The notes below the pieces were generated by a model that worked only from the letters and a program-made list of their open reading frames with translations, searched no databases and had not been told where the DNA came from. Source: DASSKA01 sp963839365 (GTDB lineage: Bacteria; Actinomycetota; Actinomycetes; Propionibacteriales; Nocardioidaceae). Taken from it: a DNA stretch of 64,000 nucleotides. Position 1 is the stretch's first letter. Each line of letters starts with the position of its first letter. A program made the position numbers and the translations under genes. Where the stretch lies: the NCBI GenBank assembly GCA_963839365.1, contig CAWIUT010000001.1, positions 1,364,001-1,428,000 on the forward strand. Direction: 5' to 3'. Shown here piece by piece: positions 16,851-25,571 of this stretch.

Positions 16851-18467
16851 TCAGTGCGCCTTGCCGTACAGCTGCGGGAGGCGGGAGGGCCTGGTGAACG
16901 CCTTCGGACAGCTGGCACCGGCGCAGTCGCGGTAGCGGCGGTCCAGCCGGCGGAAGTAGCGCAGCTGGGGCCGGTAGGCAGGGTCGAGGGCGAGGTTGTG
17001 CAGCTCGAAGGGATCCTTGCTGCGGTCGTACATCTCCTCGGCGCCGCCGTACTTGTTCCAGTGCACGTAGGTCCACGGGCCTTCGCGGACCCCCGTGTAG
17101 ATCGGCGTGGTGCCGCCCTTGACCGGGTAGGCCTCGACCGGTATCGCGTGGTCGCGGTAGCCCTTGGTCAGCCACGGCAGGAAGTTCACGCCGTCCTGCG
17201 GCCGGGTCGGGCGCGCATGCGCGATGGCGGCGATGGTGGTGGCCAGGTCCGGCAGGCCGACGGCGGTGCCGACCCTGGTCCCGTGGGGGATGCCGGGGCC
17301 GGCCATCACCATCGGGACCTGCTCGGAGTCGTTGAAGTGGATCAGCTTGCCGTAGCGGTCGTGCTGCCCGGTCAGGAACCCGTTGTCGGAGTTGAAGATC
17401 ACCACGGTGTTCGCCAGCTGACCGGTCTGCTTCAAGGTGGCGATGGTCTGTGCCACGCCGCGGTCCACGCTCTGCTCGGCCTCCAGCCGCTGCTGGTAGC
17501 CGAGCCGCACCATCTGCCGGCGGGTCCTGCTCATCGGGGGGCCGTCGCCCGGCTCGGTCGGCTCGGTCTTGAACATGTTCGGCTCGTGCGGGAGCGAGAT
17601 GCCCGCGAAGCTGCCCTGGTCGCGGTGCGCCGGGTGGGTGGTGGGGATCCACGCCTCGGGGTCGTTCGGGTGCAGCCGCTGCGGGTCATTGGGCTGGATG
17701 GGGCCGCCGCGATGCGGCGCCACGTAGTTCACCCACAAGAACCACGGCTTCCACTGGTCGATCGGCCGCTGGAGGAACTGCTTCGTGGTGTAGGAGAAGA
17801 CCTTCGAGTCGTACTCGTGGTACCGGCGCAGCAGCCCGTTGAGGTTCAGGATCGGGTGCGTGAAGTTGTACGTCGACGGTCCCCAGGTGGCGGCCCACTC
17901 GTTCCACCCGGGGTCGATCCTGGTCGGGACGCCGCCGCTGTCGCCGTACCCGTTGAGGTACTTGCCGATGAACATGGTGTCGTAGCCGGCTGCCTGAAGC
18001 CACTCGGGCAGCGTCCCGTTCGGGTTGAAGGCCTGCCGCCCGCCGCCGGCGCCGCTGATGGTGACGGCGTGGTGGTTGTGGGCGTACTGGCCGGTCAGCA
18101 TCGACGCCCTGGCCGGCACGCAGATCGGGTCCGGCGAGACGGCGTCGGTGAAGGTGACCCCGCGGTCGGCGATCAGCTTCTCGATGTTCGGCAGGTACGG
18201 CAGGTCGCCGGGGGCCGCGTCGTCGGAGGTGATCATCAAGATGTTCGGCCGCGGGTCGAAGCCCCTCGGCCCGGAGACCGGAGACGTGCCCCCGCGCTGC
18301 GGGACCGCGGAACCGCGAGCCGCCGCGCTCCCCACCGCCCCGGCGGCCCGGCCTTGGTGCCCCTGGTGCGCGGCCAACGCGGTCGGTGCGGAGGTGGCCA
18401 GGGCGCACACCGCCGCGGCCGCCAGGCTCGCGACGGCCACGGCACCGGCTCGGCGGCGGAAGGTCAT
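16851..18467 (-). CDS. Exported sulfatase
   Basis: This 538-residue arylsulfatase-family enzyme carries an N-terminal signal peptide (FRRRAGAVAVASLAAAAVCA, cut near ALAA), the metal-binding start RPNILMITSDD, and C116-V-P-A-R in PDPICVPARASMLTG, the Cys-type site matured to formylglycine. NSDNGFLTGQHDRYGK near residue 345 gives the other metal ligands. It would desulfate or dephosphorylate an extracellular ester. No formylglycine-generating enzyme lies in the window. The start is uncertain: ATG 18467 fits the signal peptide but has a weak ribosome site, and the frame is open upstream to 18539. Confidence 0.87.
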   Translation of the reverse strand: MTFRRRAGAVAVASLAAAAVCALATSAPTALAAHQGHQGRAAGAVGSAAARGSAVPQRGGTSPVSGPRGFDPRPNILMITSDDAAPGDLPYLPNIEKLIADRGVTFTDAVSPDPICVPARASMLTGQYAHNHHAVTISGAGGGRQAFNPNGTLPEWLQAAGYDTMFIGKYLNGYGDSGGVPTRIDPGWNEWAATWGPSTYNFTHPILNLNGLLRRYHEYDSKVFSYTTKQFLQRPIDQWKPWFLWVNYVAPHRGGPIQPNDPQRLHPNDPEAWIPTTHPAHRDQGSFAGISLPHEPNMFKTEPTEPGDGPPMSRTRRQMVRLGYQQRLEAEQSVDRGVAQTIATLKQTGQLANTVVIFNSDNGFLTGQHDRYGKLIHFNDSEQVPMVMAGPGIPHGTRVGTAVGLPDLATTIAAIAHARPTRPQDGVNFLPWLTKGYRDHAIPVEAYPVKGGTTPIYTGVREGPWTYVHWNKYGGAEEMYDRSKDPFELHNLALDPAYRPQLRYFRRLDRRYRDCAGASCPKAFTRPSRLPQLYGKAH

Positions 18468-18594
18468 GGCCGAGGACGCCCGGGTTCTGGATCGACCAAC
18501 CCCGACGTCCTCCCTCCGGTCCTCGCAAACCCCGATCAACCAGCACTATAGGCACCGGCCCCAACCGGCTGTTCCCGAGCACCGGGTCCCCGTG

Positions 18595-20724
18595 TCACGG
18601 GGCCAGTCGGTCCTCCAGAGCGACGGCCAGCAGCGACGCCAGCGCCTCGAGCTGGACATCGGCGGAGGAGGACACCTCTTCCTCGGAGCCGTCGAGTGCG
18701 CGCGCGGCCAGCCCGGCCTTGGCGTCGATGAGCTCGGCGATCTTGGCGTCGATCGTCTGGGCGGCGATGATCCGCCAGGCGGTGACCGGCTCGGTCTGGC
18801 CGATCCGGTGGACCCGGTCGATGGCCTGGGTCTGCTCGGCATTGGTCCAGGACAGCTCGGCGAGCACCACGTTGCTCGCCACGTGCAGGTTGATCCCGAC
18901 GCCTGCGGCGGCCAGCGAGCAGACGATGATCGGCACGTCCGGGTCGTTGACGAACGTGTCGATGTTGCGCTGGCGTACGGCGGGGGTCTGGTCGCCACGC
19001 ACGGAGGCGTACCGGATGCCCTGGGACTCCCACAGCTGCGCCGCCGCGTCCATCACGTCGATGTGCTTGGCGAAGAACACCACCTTGCCGGCGCTGCGCG
19101 CCAGCTGGGTGGCGTAGTCGGCGGCCAGGGCAGCCTTGGCCTGTCCGATCCTGCGCACCATGGCGAAGACGTTCTCGCCCGAGGACGACTCCTCTGCGTC
19201 CGACAGCTCCCAACCCGCGACCCGGCGCACCAGCTCCTGGTCGATGCCCTCGACGGTCTCGCCGGACCGCTCCTCGCGGGCGGCCACCGCGGCGTCGTAC
19301 CGCTTGACCAGCCGCAGGGTGAGCTCGCGCTCTGCGCTGCGGATGGACCCGGCGGCAGTGGCGTCGAGCTCGACCGGCAGGTCGGCGATCCGCCGGGCGG
19401 GGATCTCGCCGGCCACGTCCCGCTTGCGCCGCCGGACGATGCCCTGGTCGATGACCGCCTCGCGGGCCGCCGGGCGGAAGCCGCGGTCGAGCGGCGTCAG
19501 GCCGGTGTCCTCCAGCGCCGCCATCAGCTGCCGCCCGGGTTTCTTGTCCGTGATCCAGCCGAGGAACTGCCAGATAGGCAGGAAGTCGTCGATGTCGTTG
19601 ATCAGCGGCGTGCCGGTCAGCGCCATCATCAGCGGCCGCGCCGCCCTCTGCCTGATCCGGTCCGCGATCTCCAGGACGTGCTGGGAGCGCTGGGACTTCT
19701 TGTTCTTGATGAAGTGCGCCTCGTCGACGACCATGCCGCGGAAGCCGTGGGTGGCGATCCAGCCGACGTGGCGGTCCAGCACCTCGTAGTTGACGATGAC
19801 GATGTCGGCGAACCCGTCGATGGACTCGCCGTCGCCGTGGATGACGGTGACGCTCCGCGAGGGCGTCCAGCGGGCCGCCTCCCGCGCCCAGTTCGTCTTG
19901 ACCACGCTGGGCACGACGCACAGCAGCGGGTAGGCATTCGCCGCCTGCGCCGCCAGCAGCGCCTGGGCGGTCTTGCCGAGCCCGGGCTCGTCGGCCAGCA
20001 GGAACGTCCGGTGCCCCTGGGTCGCGGCGGCCAGCAGGCGGGCCTGGTGGGGCATCAGCTCGAGACCGCCCGGCAGGCGGGTCGAGCGGGTCGGCTCGGG
20101 CAGATCCATGCACGACGGCGCACCGGACCCGGCGCTCTCGAACGAGCTCAGCAGCGGATCGATCAGCTCCCAGGCGGCCAGGCGGGAGCCGTCCGGGCGC
20201 CGGCGGGGTGTGGCGTTGCTGAAGTCGGGCGGGAGGAACGGGTTGGCCAGCTGTGCGGCGGCCACCGACGGGGGCACGACCTGCCGTTCGCTGCGTGCGC
20301 CGGTCTGGGCCGGCCGCGGCGGCGCCGTCTCCGGATCCGGCTCCAGCCCACCGGCGACCTGCATCTCCCGCTTGAGCCGGCGCGCCGAGTCGCTGACCTC
20401 GGCGTCCTCCCCGAGCACGGTGAACAGCGACGGCTCGCGGGCCGCGATCTGCGCGAGGATCGTCGCGATCCCGTCCAGCCGCTTCAGCTGCGCGTCACGC
20501 TGGGCCTCGGTCAGCGACCCGGCGGCCTTCACCCGCGAGCGCTCCTCGCGTGCGAGCAGCGCGATGGCCTGGAACTTCGCCCGCTCGCTCTGGCCGCGCT
20601 GGACGCGGGTCTCGACATCGCGGACCGCCTTCGCGAGGACGGGCAGGATCCCGTCGTTGTCGCGAGGGCGCTGCCCGCGCTTGGCTGTCCGGGTCCCCCC
20701 GGAATGACGCTGGCGCTGTGCCAA
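18595..20724 (-). CDS. SNF2-family DEAD/DEAH ATPase
   Basis: This 709-residue protein begins at TTG 20724 behind AGGGAG. Residues 1-220 are a helical, charged N-terminal region I do not recognise. The ATPase core follows: LMPHQARLL, Walker A DEPGLGKT (245-252), DEAH (334-337), TGTPLIND, and a C-terminal lobe with VVFFAKHIDVMD, VNDPDVPIIVCSLAAAGVGI and QAIDRVHRIGQ, the SNF2/Rad54-type arginine-finger motif. It should translocate on double-stranded DNA and remodel bound proteins. The DUF2786 gene lies upstream on the same strand. No nuclease or methylase is next to it, so a defence role is only possible, not shown. Confidence 0.85.
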   Translation of the reverse strand: MAQRQRHSGGTRTAKRGQRPRDNDGILPVLAKAVRDVETRVQRGQSERAKFQAIALLAREERSRVKAAGSLTEAQRDAQLKRLDGIATILAQIAAREPSLFTVLGEDAEVSDSARRLKREMQVAGGLEPDPETAPPRPAQTGARSERQVVPPSVAAAQLANPFLPPDFSNATPRRRPDGSRLAAWELIDPLLSSFESAGSGAPSCMDLPEPTRSTRLPGGLELMPHQARLLAAATQGHRTFLLADEPGLGKTAQALLAAQAANAYPLLCVVPSVVKTNWAREAARWTPSRSVTVIHGDGESIDGFADIVIVNYEVLDRHVGWIATHGFRGMVVDEAHFIKNKKSQRSQHVLEIADRIRQRAARPLMMALTGTPLINDIDDFLPIWQFLGWITDKKPGRQLMAALEDTGLTPLDRGFRPAAREAVIDQGIVRRRKRDVAGEIPARRIADLPVELDATAAGSIRSAERELTLRLVKRYDAAVAAREERSGETVEGIDQELVRRVAGWELSDAEESSSGENVFAMVRRIGQAKAALAADYATQLARSAGKVVFFAKHIDVMDAAAQLWESQGIRYASVRGDQTPAVRQRNIDTFVNDPDVPIIVCSLAAAGVGINLHVASNVVLAELSWTNAEQTQAIDRVHRIGQTEPVTAWRIIAAQTIDAKIAELIDAKAGLAARALDGSEEEVSSSADVQLEALASLLAVALEDRLAP

Positions 20725-20947
20725 CCGAGTCTCCCTCTGTGTTCAGGCGTCGACGGGGTCAAGCGCGGCCGGAGCACGCGGCCTGTGCCGCCCGGTCCGG
20801 CCGTCGTCGGCTCGGTCGACGCCCTGTCTGGACGCCCCGCCCACCCGGAGCCGACGCGCATCTCCCGGCGCCGACGCGGCGATCCCACGAGAACCGCGGG
20901 GCCGCTGGGCTGGGAAGAGACCTTCCGGGAAGAACCCCCGACGAGTC

Positions 20948-20974
20948 GGCGCCGGTTCCATGGTACCCGGCGCC
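20948..20974 (-). terminator. Terminator hairpin after the DUF2786 gene
   Basis: GGCGCCGG and CCGGCGCC form a perfect 8-bp stem around an 11-base loop, 38 bases after the DUF2786 stop. It separates DUF2786 from SNF2 transcription, at least in part. Confidence 0.6.
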
Positions 20975-21012
20975 TCGGGCTCGGCCACAACCCGTGGGCG
21001 GTGCGTGTCCCC

Positions 21013-21783
21013 TCAGGCCTGTGGACGGCCCGTGAGCCGCTGCCGGCCGGAGGAGGCGGGGACCCCGGTCCCGGCCAGGTCGGCGCGCTGCTCTGCGGCG
21101 TAGCCGGAGGTCCCGCCACTGCCCGAGAGGCTGCGCCGCGGCGCGCTGCGCAGGAAGGGGTAGGCGGTGCTCGTCGCCCGGTTCACCTGCGCGGTGCGGT
21201 CGGCCAGCACCAGCGCGAGGACCCGTCCGCCCGGGTCCGGCGTTCCTGGCGCCTGCTCGGTGCCGCGGGGCGCGGCAGCCTCCCGGGCCCGCCGCTCGGC
21301 CTCGGCCAGTCGTCGGCCGATCGCCGTGGTGAACCCGGCCAGCCAGGACCGACGGTACGCGGCGACGCTCTCCCCTGGCGGCGCCGCGGTGCGGGCCAGG
21401 AGCCAGGTGGCCTGCAGCAGCAGGCTGGTGTAGAGAAGCTCTGCGCGCTGCAGGTCGGAGTCGAAACCGAACAGGTGCAGGGACAGCTCCTTGGCCCCGT
21501 CGAGGTACCGGGTGCGCTGCACCGCCTGGCAGCGTAGCTCGGCGGCCACCCGGTTGAGCAGGCCCGCCTTGTCCAGCGCGTAGGCAGGGTCGAGCACCAC
21601 CACCCGGTCGCCGACCGCGTCGGAGGCGGGGTCCTTCTGGGCCAGCAGGGCGCGGTCGATGCCGTACCTCGCGACCAGCTCGGCCGCCTTGGCGGTGTAG
21701 GTCTCCGCCTCGGCCGCACTGGCCGCCGGGTCCTCGGCCTTGGCCAGGATCTTGCGGATCCGGGCCAGGATCTCGTCGTTCAT
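21013..21783 (-). CDS. DUF2786 domain protein
   Basis: This 256-residue protein has an N-terminal DUF2786 motif (ILARIRKILAKAEDPAASAA, then EAETYTAKAAELVARYGID), a helical core up to about residue 175, and a low-complexity Ser/Gly/Arg-rich tail. DUF2786 is known from phage, plasmid and chromosomal proteins without a settled biochemical role. ATG 21783 follows AAGGGA. It precedes the SNF2 gene on the same strand by 288 bp, with a hairpin between. Confidence 0.78.
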   Translation of the reverse strand: MNDEILARIRKILAKAEDPAASAAEAETYTAKAAELVARYGIDRALLAQKDPASDAVGDRVVVLDPAYALDKAGLLNRVAAELRCQAVQRTRYLDGAKELSLHLFGFDSDLQRAELLYTSLLLQATWLLARTAAPPGESVAAYRRSWLAGFTTAIGRRLAEAERRAREAAAPRGTEQAPGTPDPGGRVLALVLADRTAQVNRATSTAYPFLRSAPRRSLSGSGGTSGYAAEQRADLAGTGVPASSGRQRLTGRPQA

Positions 21784-21881
21784 GGGCGATCCCTTCGGTC
21801 AGGGGGAAGCTGATCGTCGGACCGTGGCACCGCCTGCCGACAAGACCACCGCTCCCGGCCCAGGTTCTCCACAGCGGTTGC

Positions 21882-23447
21882 TCACCCACCCCCGTCGCGG
21901 AGGGCGGCGCGGGCGGCGTTCGCGCCGCAGGCGCCGTGCACGCCGCCGCCGGGGTGCGCGGAGGCGGACGCCAGGTAGAGCCCCTTCACCGGGGTCCCCG
22001 GCCGGGCCCCGCCGGGGACCGGCCGCAGGAACAGCTGTTGGCGCAGCCGGGCCGTGCCGCCGCTGATCGCGCCGCCGACCAGGTTCGCGTCGCGGGCCTC
22101 GAGGTCGTGCGGCCCGAGCACCCGGCGCGCCAGCACGCGCGACCCGAACCCGGGCGCATGCTCCTCGATACGGGCCTGCATCCGGTCGGCCATCCGCTGG
22201 CAGTCCGCGTCGTCCCAGAGGCCGCGGATGCCCGCCTCGCCGGCGTCGAACCGGGTGGTCTGGGGGACGTGCGCGTACGCCCAGAGCGCCTCCCCACCTG
22301 CGGGCGCCCGGCCGGGATCCGCGGCAGCCATCTGGCCCGCCAGCAGGAACGGCCGGTCCGGCACCGCGCCCGTCCCGATCTGCGCGTACGTCGCCTGCAC
22401 CTCCCGCACCGTGGCGCCGACGTGGACCGTGCCGGGCCGGTGGGACGGCGCGGTGGCCCACGGCACCGGGCCGGACAGCGCCCAGTCCACCTTCACCGTG
22501 CCGGGGTCCCAGCGGAACCGCCGCATCCCGAGCCGGACCCGCGCCGGCAACGTGGACCAGGGCAGCAGCTCGCCGTACAGCGTCGTGGCGGGCACGTCGG
22601 CGAGCACCGCCCTGCGAGCGGTGACCAGCCCACCGTCGGCGGTGCGCACCCCGACCGCCCGGCCGCCGGAGGTGACCACCTCCGTGGCCCGCGTCCCGGT
22701 GCGGATGGCTCCGCCGTACGACGCCAGCCGGGCCGCCAACGCCGTGGAGAGCTGTCCGGCCCCACCGCGTGGCGCGGGGAAGCCGACCTGCTGACCGAGC
22801 ATGGCCAGCAGGAACCCGAACAGCCCGGAGCCCGGCTGGTGCAACGGGATGTCGGCATGCGCCGCGTTGCCGGCCAGCAGCGCCTCGGCGGCCCGGCCGC
22901 GGAACCACCGCCGGGCCAGGGACTGCGCCGGGGCCAGCAGGTCCCGCACCAGGCCCGTCCCGCCCCCGTCGGGCAACCGGCCCGCGGCGCGCAGCCCCGC
23001 CCGCACCGGCGGGAACGGGGACAGCAGCGCCTCGACGAGCGGGGCTCCGATCTCGTCCCACCGCGCGCACAGTCGCAGCCAGGCATCGCCGTCCCCGGCC
23101 GCGAACGCGTCGAGCGAGGCTGCGGTGTCCATGCGGTCCCGGTGCAGCAGCGCCCAGCGACCGTCGGCGAACGGGGTGCCGGCCACTGCCGGCGCGTACG
23201 TCCACTCCAGCCCGAACCGCTCCAGGCCCAGCCCGCGGATCGCCGGCGAGACCACTGCCAGCGGGTGGAACGCGCTGAACGTGTCGTGCACGAAGTCCGG
23301 GTGCACGGCCCGGTCGCTGCGCACCGCGCCGCCGGGGTGGGGCTGTTCCTCGAGGACGAGCACGTCCCAGCCCGCGCCGGCGAGCAGGTTCGCCGCGACC
23401 AGCCCGTTGGGGCCCGCGCCGACCACCACCGCGTCAGCCACCGTCAC
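21882..23447 (-). CDS. Phytoene desaturase-like NAD(P)/FAD-dependent oxidoreductase
   Basis: This 521-residue flavoprotein opens with the FAD dinucleotide fold VVVGAGPNGLVAANLLAGAG and EEQPHPGGAVRSD, and ends with the second FAD motif GLYLASASAHPGGGVHG. That puts it in the CrtI/amine-oxidase-like superfamily. No crtB or crtE is nearby, so it is not a recognisable carotenoid cluster; such stand-alone members are common in actinobacteria and mostly uncharacterised. GTG 23447 is the start. It is divergent from the acyl-CoA dehydrogenase operon. Confidence 0.85.
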   Translation of the reverse strand: MTVADAVVVGAGPNGLVAANLLAGAGWDVLVLEEQPHPGGAVRSDRAVHPDFVHDTFSAFHPLAVVSPAIRGLGLERFGLEWTYAPAVAGTPFADGRWALLHRDRMDTAASLDAFAAGDGDAWLRLCARWDEIGAPLVEALLSPFPPVRAGLRAAGRLPDGGGTGLVRDLLAPAQSLARRWFRGRAAEALLAGNAAHADIPLHQPGSGLFGFLLAMLGQQVGFPAPRGGAGQLSTALAARLASYGGAIRTGTRATEVVTSGGRAVGVRTADGGLVTARRAVLADVPATTLYGELLPWSTLPARVRLGMRRFRWDPGTVKVDWALSGPVPWATAPSHRPGTVHVGATVREVQATYAQIGTGAVPDRPFLLAGQMAAADPGRAPAGGEALWAYAHVPQTTRFDAGEAGIRGLWDDADCQRMADRMQARIEEHAPGFGSRVLARRVLGPHDLEARDANLVGGAISGGTARLRQQLFLRPVPGGARPGTPVKGLYLASASAHPGGGVHGACGANAARAALRDGGG

Positions 23448-23492
23448 CGCCCCGTCACCGCCCCGTCAGCGCGTCTCACCGGAGGCACCCTC

Positions 23493-23526
23493 TGGACATC
23501 GTTCCCGCGGCTCCTAAGGTCAGTGC
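23493..23526 (+). promoter_or_regulatory. Leaderless promoter of the acyl-CoA dehydrogenase operon
   Basis: TGGACA (23493-23498), 16 bp, then TAAGGT (23515-23520); the start codon ATG 23527 is six bases after the -10 box. This is the same geometry as at the Rieske gene. Transcription should begin on the start codon. Confidence 0.55.
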
Positions 23527-24783
23527 ATGGACTTCGCCCCATCCGCTCGCGCCGAGGAGCTGACCGGCCTGGTCGCCGACTTCATGGCGAACGAGATCGA
23601 GCCTGTCGAGCCTTCCTACCACGCGCAGATCGCTCGGCTCCGCGAGACCGGGGACCCCTGGCAGCCGCTGCCGCTGCTCGACGAGCTGCGCGGGAAGGCG
23701 CGGTCCAAGGGGCTGTGGAACCTGTTCCTGCCCGTCGGTGAGGCCGGCCCGTACGCCGAGCGGTTCGGCACCTACGGCGGGCAGGGGCTGTCCAACGTGG
23801 ACTACGCCCCCCTCGCCGAGCTGATGGGCCGGTCCGCCCTCGCGCCGTACGTGTTCAACTGCAACGCGCCGGACACCGGCAACATGGAGGTGCTGCTGCG
23901 CTACGGCACCGACGCGCAGCGCGAGCAGTGGCTCGAGCCGTTGCTGGAGGGCCGGATCCGCAGCGCGTTCAGCATGACCGAGCCGGGTGTCGCCTCCTCC
24001 GACGCGACCACCATGGAGGCCACCGCGGTCGTCGACGGCGACGAGGTGGTGGTCAACGGGCGCAAGTGGTGGTCGACCGGGATCGGGCACCCGGACTGCA
24101 AGATCCTGATCTTCATGGGGCTCACCGACCCGGACGCCGACAAGCACCAGCGGCACTCGATGGTGCTCGTCCCGCGCGACGCCCGCGGCGTGACGGTGGA
24201 GCGGCTGCTCCCGGTCGCCGGGATGTACGACGAGCCGTTCGGCCACGGGGAGGTGTCCTTCACCGACGTCCGCGTCCCGCTGGCCAACGTGGTCGCCGGC
24301 CCCGGACGCGCCTTCGAGATCGCCCAGGGCCGGCTCGGCCCGGGCCGGGTGCACCACTGCATGCGGCTGATCGGGCTCGCCGAGATGGCGTTGGAGCGGG
24401 CCTGCCGACGCGCCACCGAGCGGGTCGCCTTCGGCAGGCCGCTGGCCGACCTCGGTGGCAACAAGGAGCGGATCGCGCAGGCCCGCATCGCCATCGACCA
24501 GGCCCGGCTGCTGGTGCTGCACGCTGCCTGGAAGCTGGACACCGTGGGTGCGCGCGGCGCCCGCAAGGAGGTCGCCGAGATCAAGGTGGCGGTGCCCGCG
24601 ATGGCGCAGCAGGTGATCGACATGGCCATCCAGCTGCACGGCGCGGGCGGGCTCAGCGACGACCACCCCCTGGCCGCCGCGTGGATCGGCGCCCGGTCAC
24701 TGCGACTGGCCGACGGGCCGGACGAGGTGCACCGTGAGGTGATCGCCAGGCTCGAGCTGCGGCCCTTCCGGAGCCCGCGGTGA
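23527..24783 (+). CDS. Acyl-CoA dehydrogenase (ACAD10/11- or LvaC-like)
   Basis: This 418-residue flavoenzyme has the ACAD fold: AFSMTEPGVASSDATTMEAT, GRKWWSTGIGHPDCKILIFMG, then RATERVAFGRPLADLGGNKE and QLHGAGGLSDDHPLAAAWIG. The WWSTGIG segment and the C-terminal HGAGG are typical of the ACAD10/11-like clade. It heads a four-gene run whose next genes overlap by 4 bp and include an APH-type kinase. In that clade the dehydrogenase-fold enzyme removes phosphate from a 4-phosphoacyl-CoA rather than doing ordinary dehydrogenation. That activity is inferred here. Confidence 0.88.
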   Translation: MDFAPSARAEELTGLVADFMANEIEPVEPSYHAQIARLRETGDPWQPLPLLDELRGKARSKGLWNLFLPVGEAGPYAERFGTYGGQGLSNVDYAPLAELMGRSALAPYVFNCNAPDTGNMEVLLRYGTDAQREQWLEPLLEGRIRSAFSMTEPGVASSDATTMEATAVVDGDEVVVNGRKWWSTGIGHPDCKILIFMGLTDPDADKHQRHSMVLVPRDARGVTVERLLPVAGMYDEPFGHGEVSFTDVRVPLANVVAGPGRAFEIAQGRLGPGRVHHCMRLIGLAEMALERACRRATERVAFGRPLADLGGNKERIAQARIAIDQARLLVLHAAWKLDTVGARGARKEVAEIKVAVPAMAQQVIDMAIQLHGAGGLSDDHPLAAAWIGARSLRLADGPDEVHREVIARLELRPFRSPR

Positions 24784-25571
24784 GGGTGCTCGTCACCGGT
24801 GCCGCGTCCGGCCTCGGCCTCGCGCTGGTACGACGGTTCGCCGAGCGCGGCGACGAGGTGCTGGCCACCGATCTTGCCGACGCGCTGCCGGAGGGGTCGC
24901 CTGCCGGCGTGCAATACCGCACCCTCGACGTGCGCAGCGACCCCGACTGGGAGGCGGCACGGGAGTGGGTGCAGCAGACCTGGGGCGGGCTGGACGTGCT
25001 GGTGAACAACGCGGGCGTGGCGGCGGGCGGCCGGATCGACAAGACGCCGATGGCCGACTGGGAGCTGGTCACCGAGGTGAACCTGCTCGGCCCGGTGCGC
25101 GGCTGCCGGACCTTCGCGCCGCTCCTCAAGGCCCAGCGGTCCGGCCACATCGTCAACGTCGCCTCGATCGCCGGCCTGGTGCACCCGCCGGGAATGGCCT
25201 GCTACAACGCCACCAAGGCCGGGGTCGTCGCCTTGTCGGAGACGCTGCACCACGAGCTGGCTCCGTACGGGGTCGTGACGTCGGTGGTCTGCCCGTCCTT
25301 CTTCCGCAGCAACCTGGCCTCCTCGTTGCGGGGCGGCGACCCGGACGTGGAGCAGCGCGCGGCCGCGCTGATCGAGCAGTCCGAGCTGTCCGCCGACGAG
25401 GTGGCCGATGCGGTGCTGGGGGGCATCGAGAACCAGGACCCGGTGATCCTCACCGACGACGTCGCCCGTGCGTCGTACCACCTCAAGCACACCGACCGGG
25501 CCGCCTACGACGACCAGATGCAGCTCAACGCCCAGCGGGCGTTCGAACGGGAGCGGGAGACCGACAGGTGA
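24780..25571 (+). CDS. Short-chain dehydrogenase/reductase
   Basis: This 263-residue classical SDR has the cofactor site VTGAASGLGLALVRRF, NNAG at residue 76 (VLVNNAGVAAGGRI), catalytic Ser in NVASIAG and YNATK as the Tyr-x3-Lys. D31 after the second strand (ATDLADALP) suggests NAD(H). GTG 24780 overlaps the previous stop (GTGA). In this operon it could interconvert a hydroxy- and keto-acyl intermediate. Confidence 0.9.
   Translation: MRVLVTGAASGLGLALVRRFAERGDEVLATDLADALPEGSPAGVQYRTLDVRSDPDWEAAREWVQQTWGGLDVLVNNAGVAAGGRIDKTPMADWELVTEVNLLGPVRGCRTFAPLLKAQRSGHIVNVASIAGLVHPPGMACYNATKAGVVALSETLHHELAPYGVVTSVVCPSFFRSNLASSLRGGDPDVEQRAAALIEQSELSADEVADAVLGGIENQDPVILTDDVARASYHLKHTDRAAYDDQMQLNAQRAFERERETDR

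Noticed and set aside
23447..23470. Tandem CCGCCCCGTCA units before the FAD oxidoreductase
   Set aside because: Only two short copies in very GC-rich sequence; a chance duplication without evident role.
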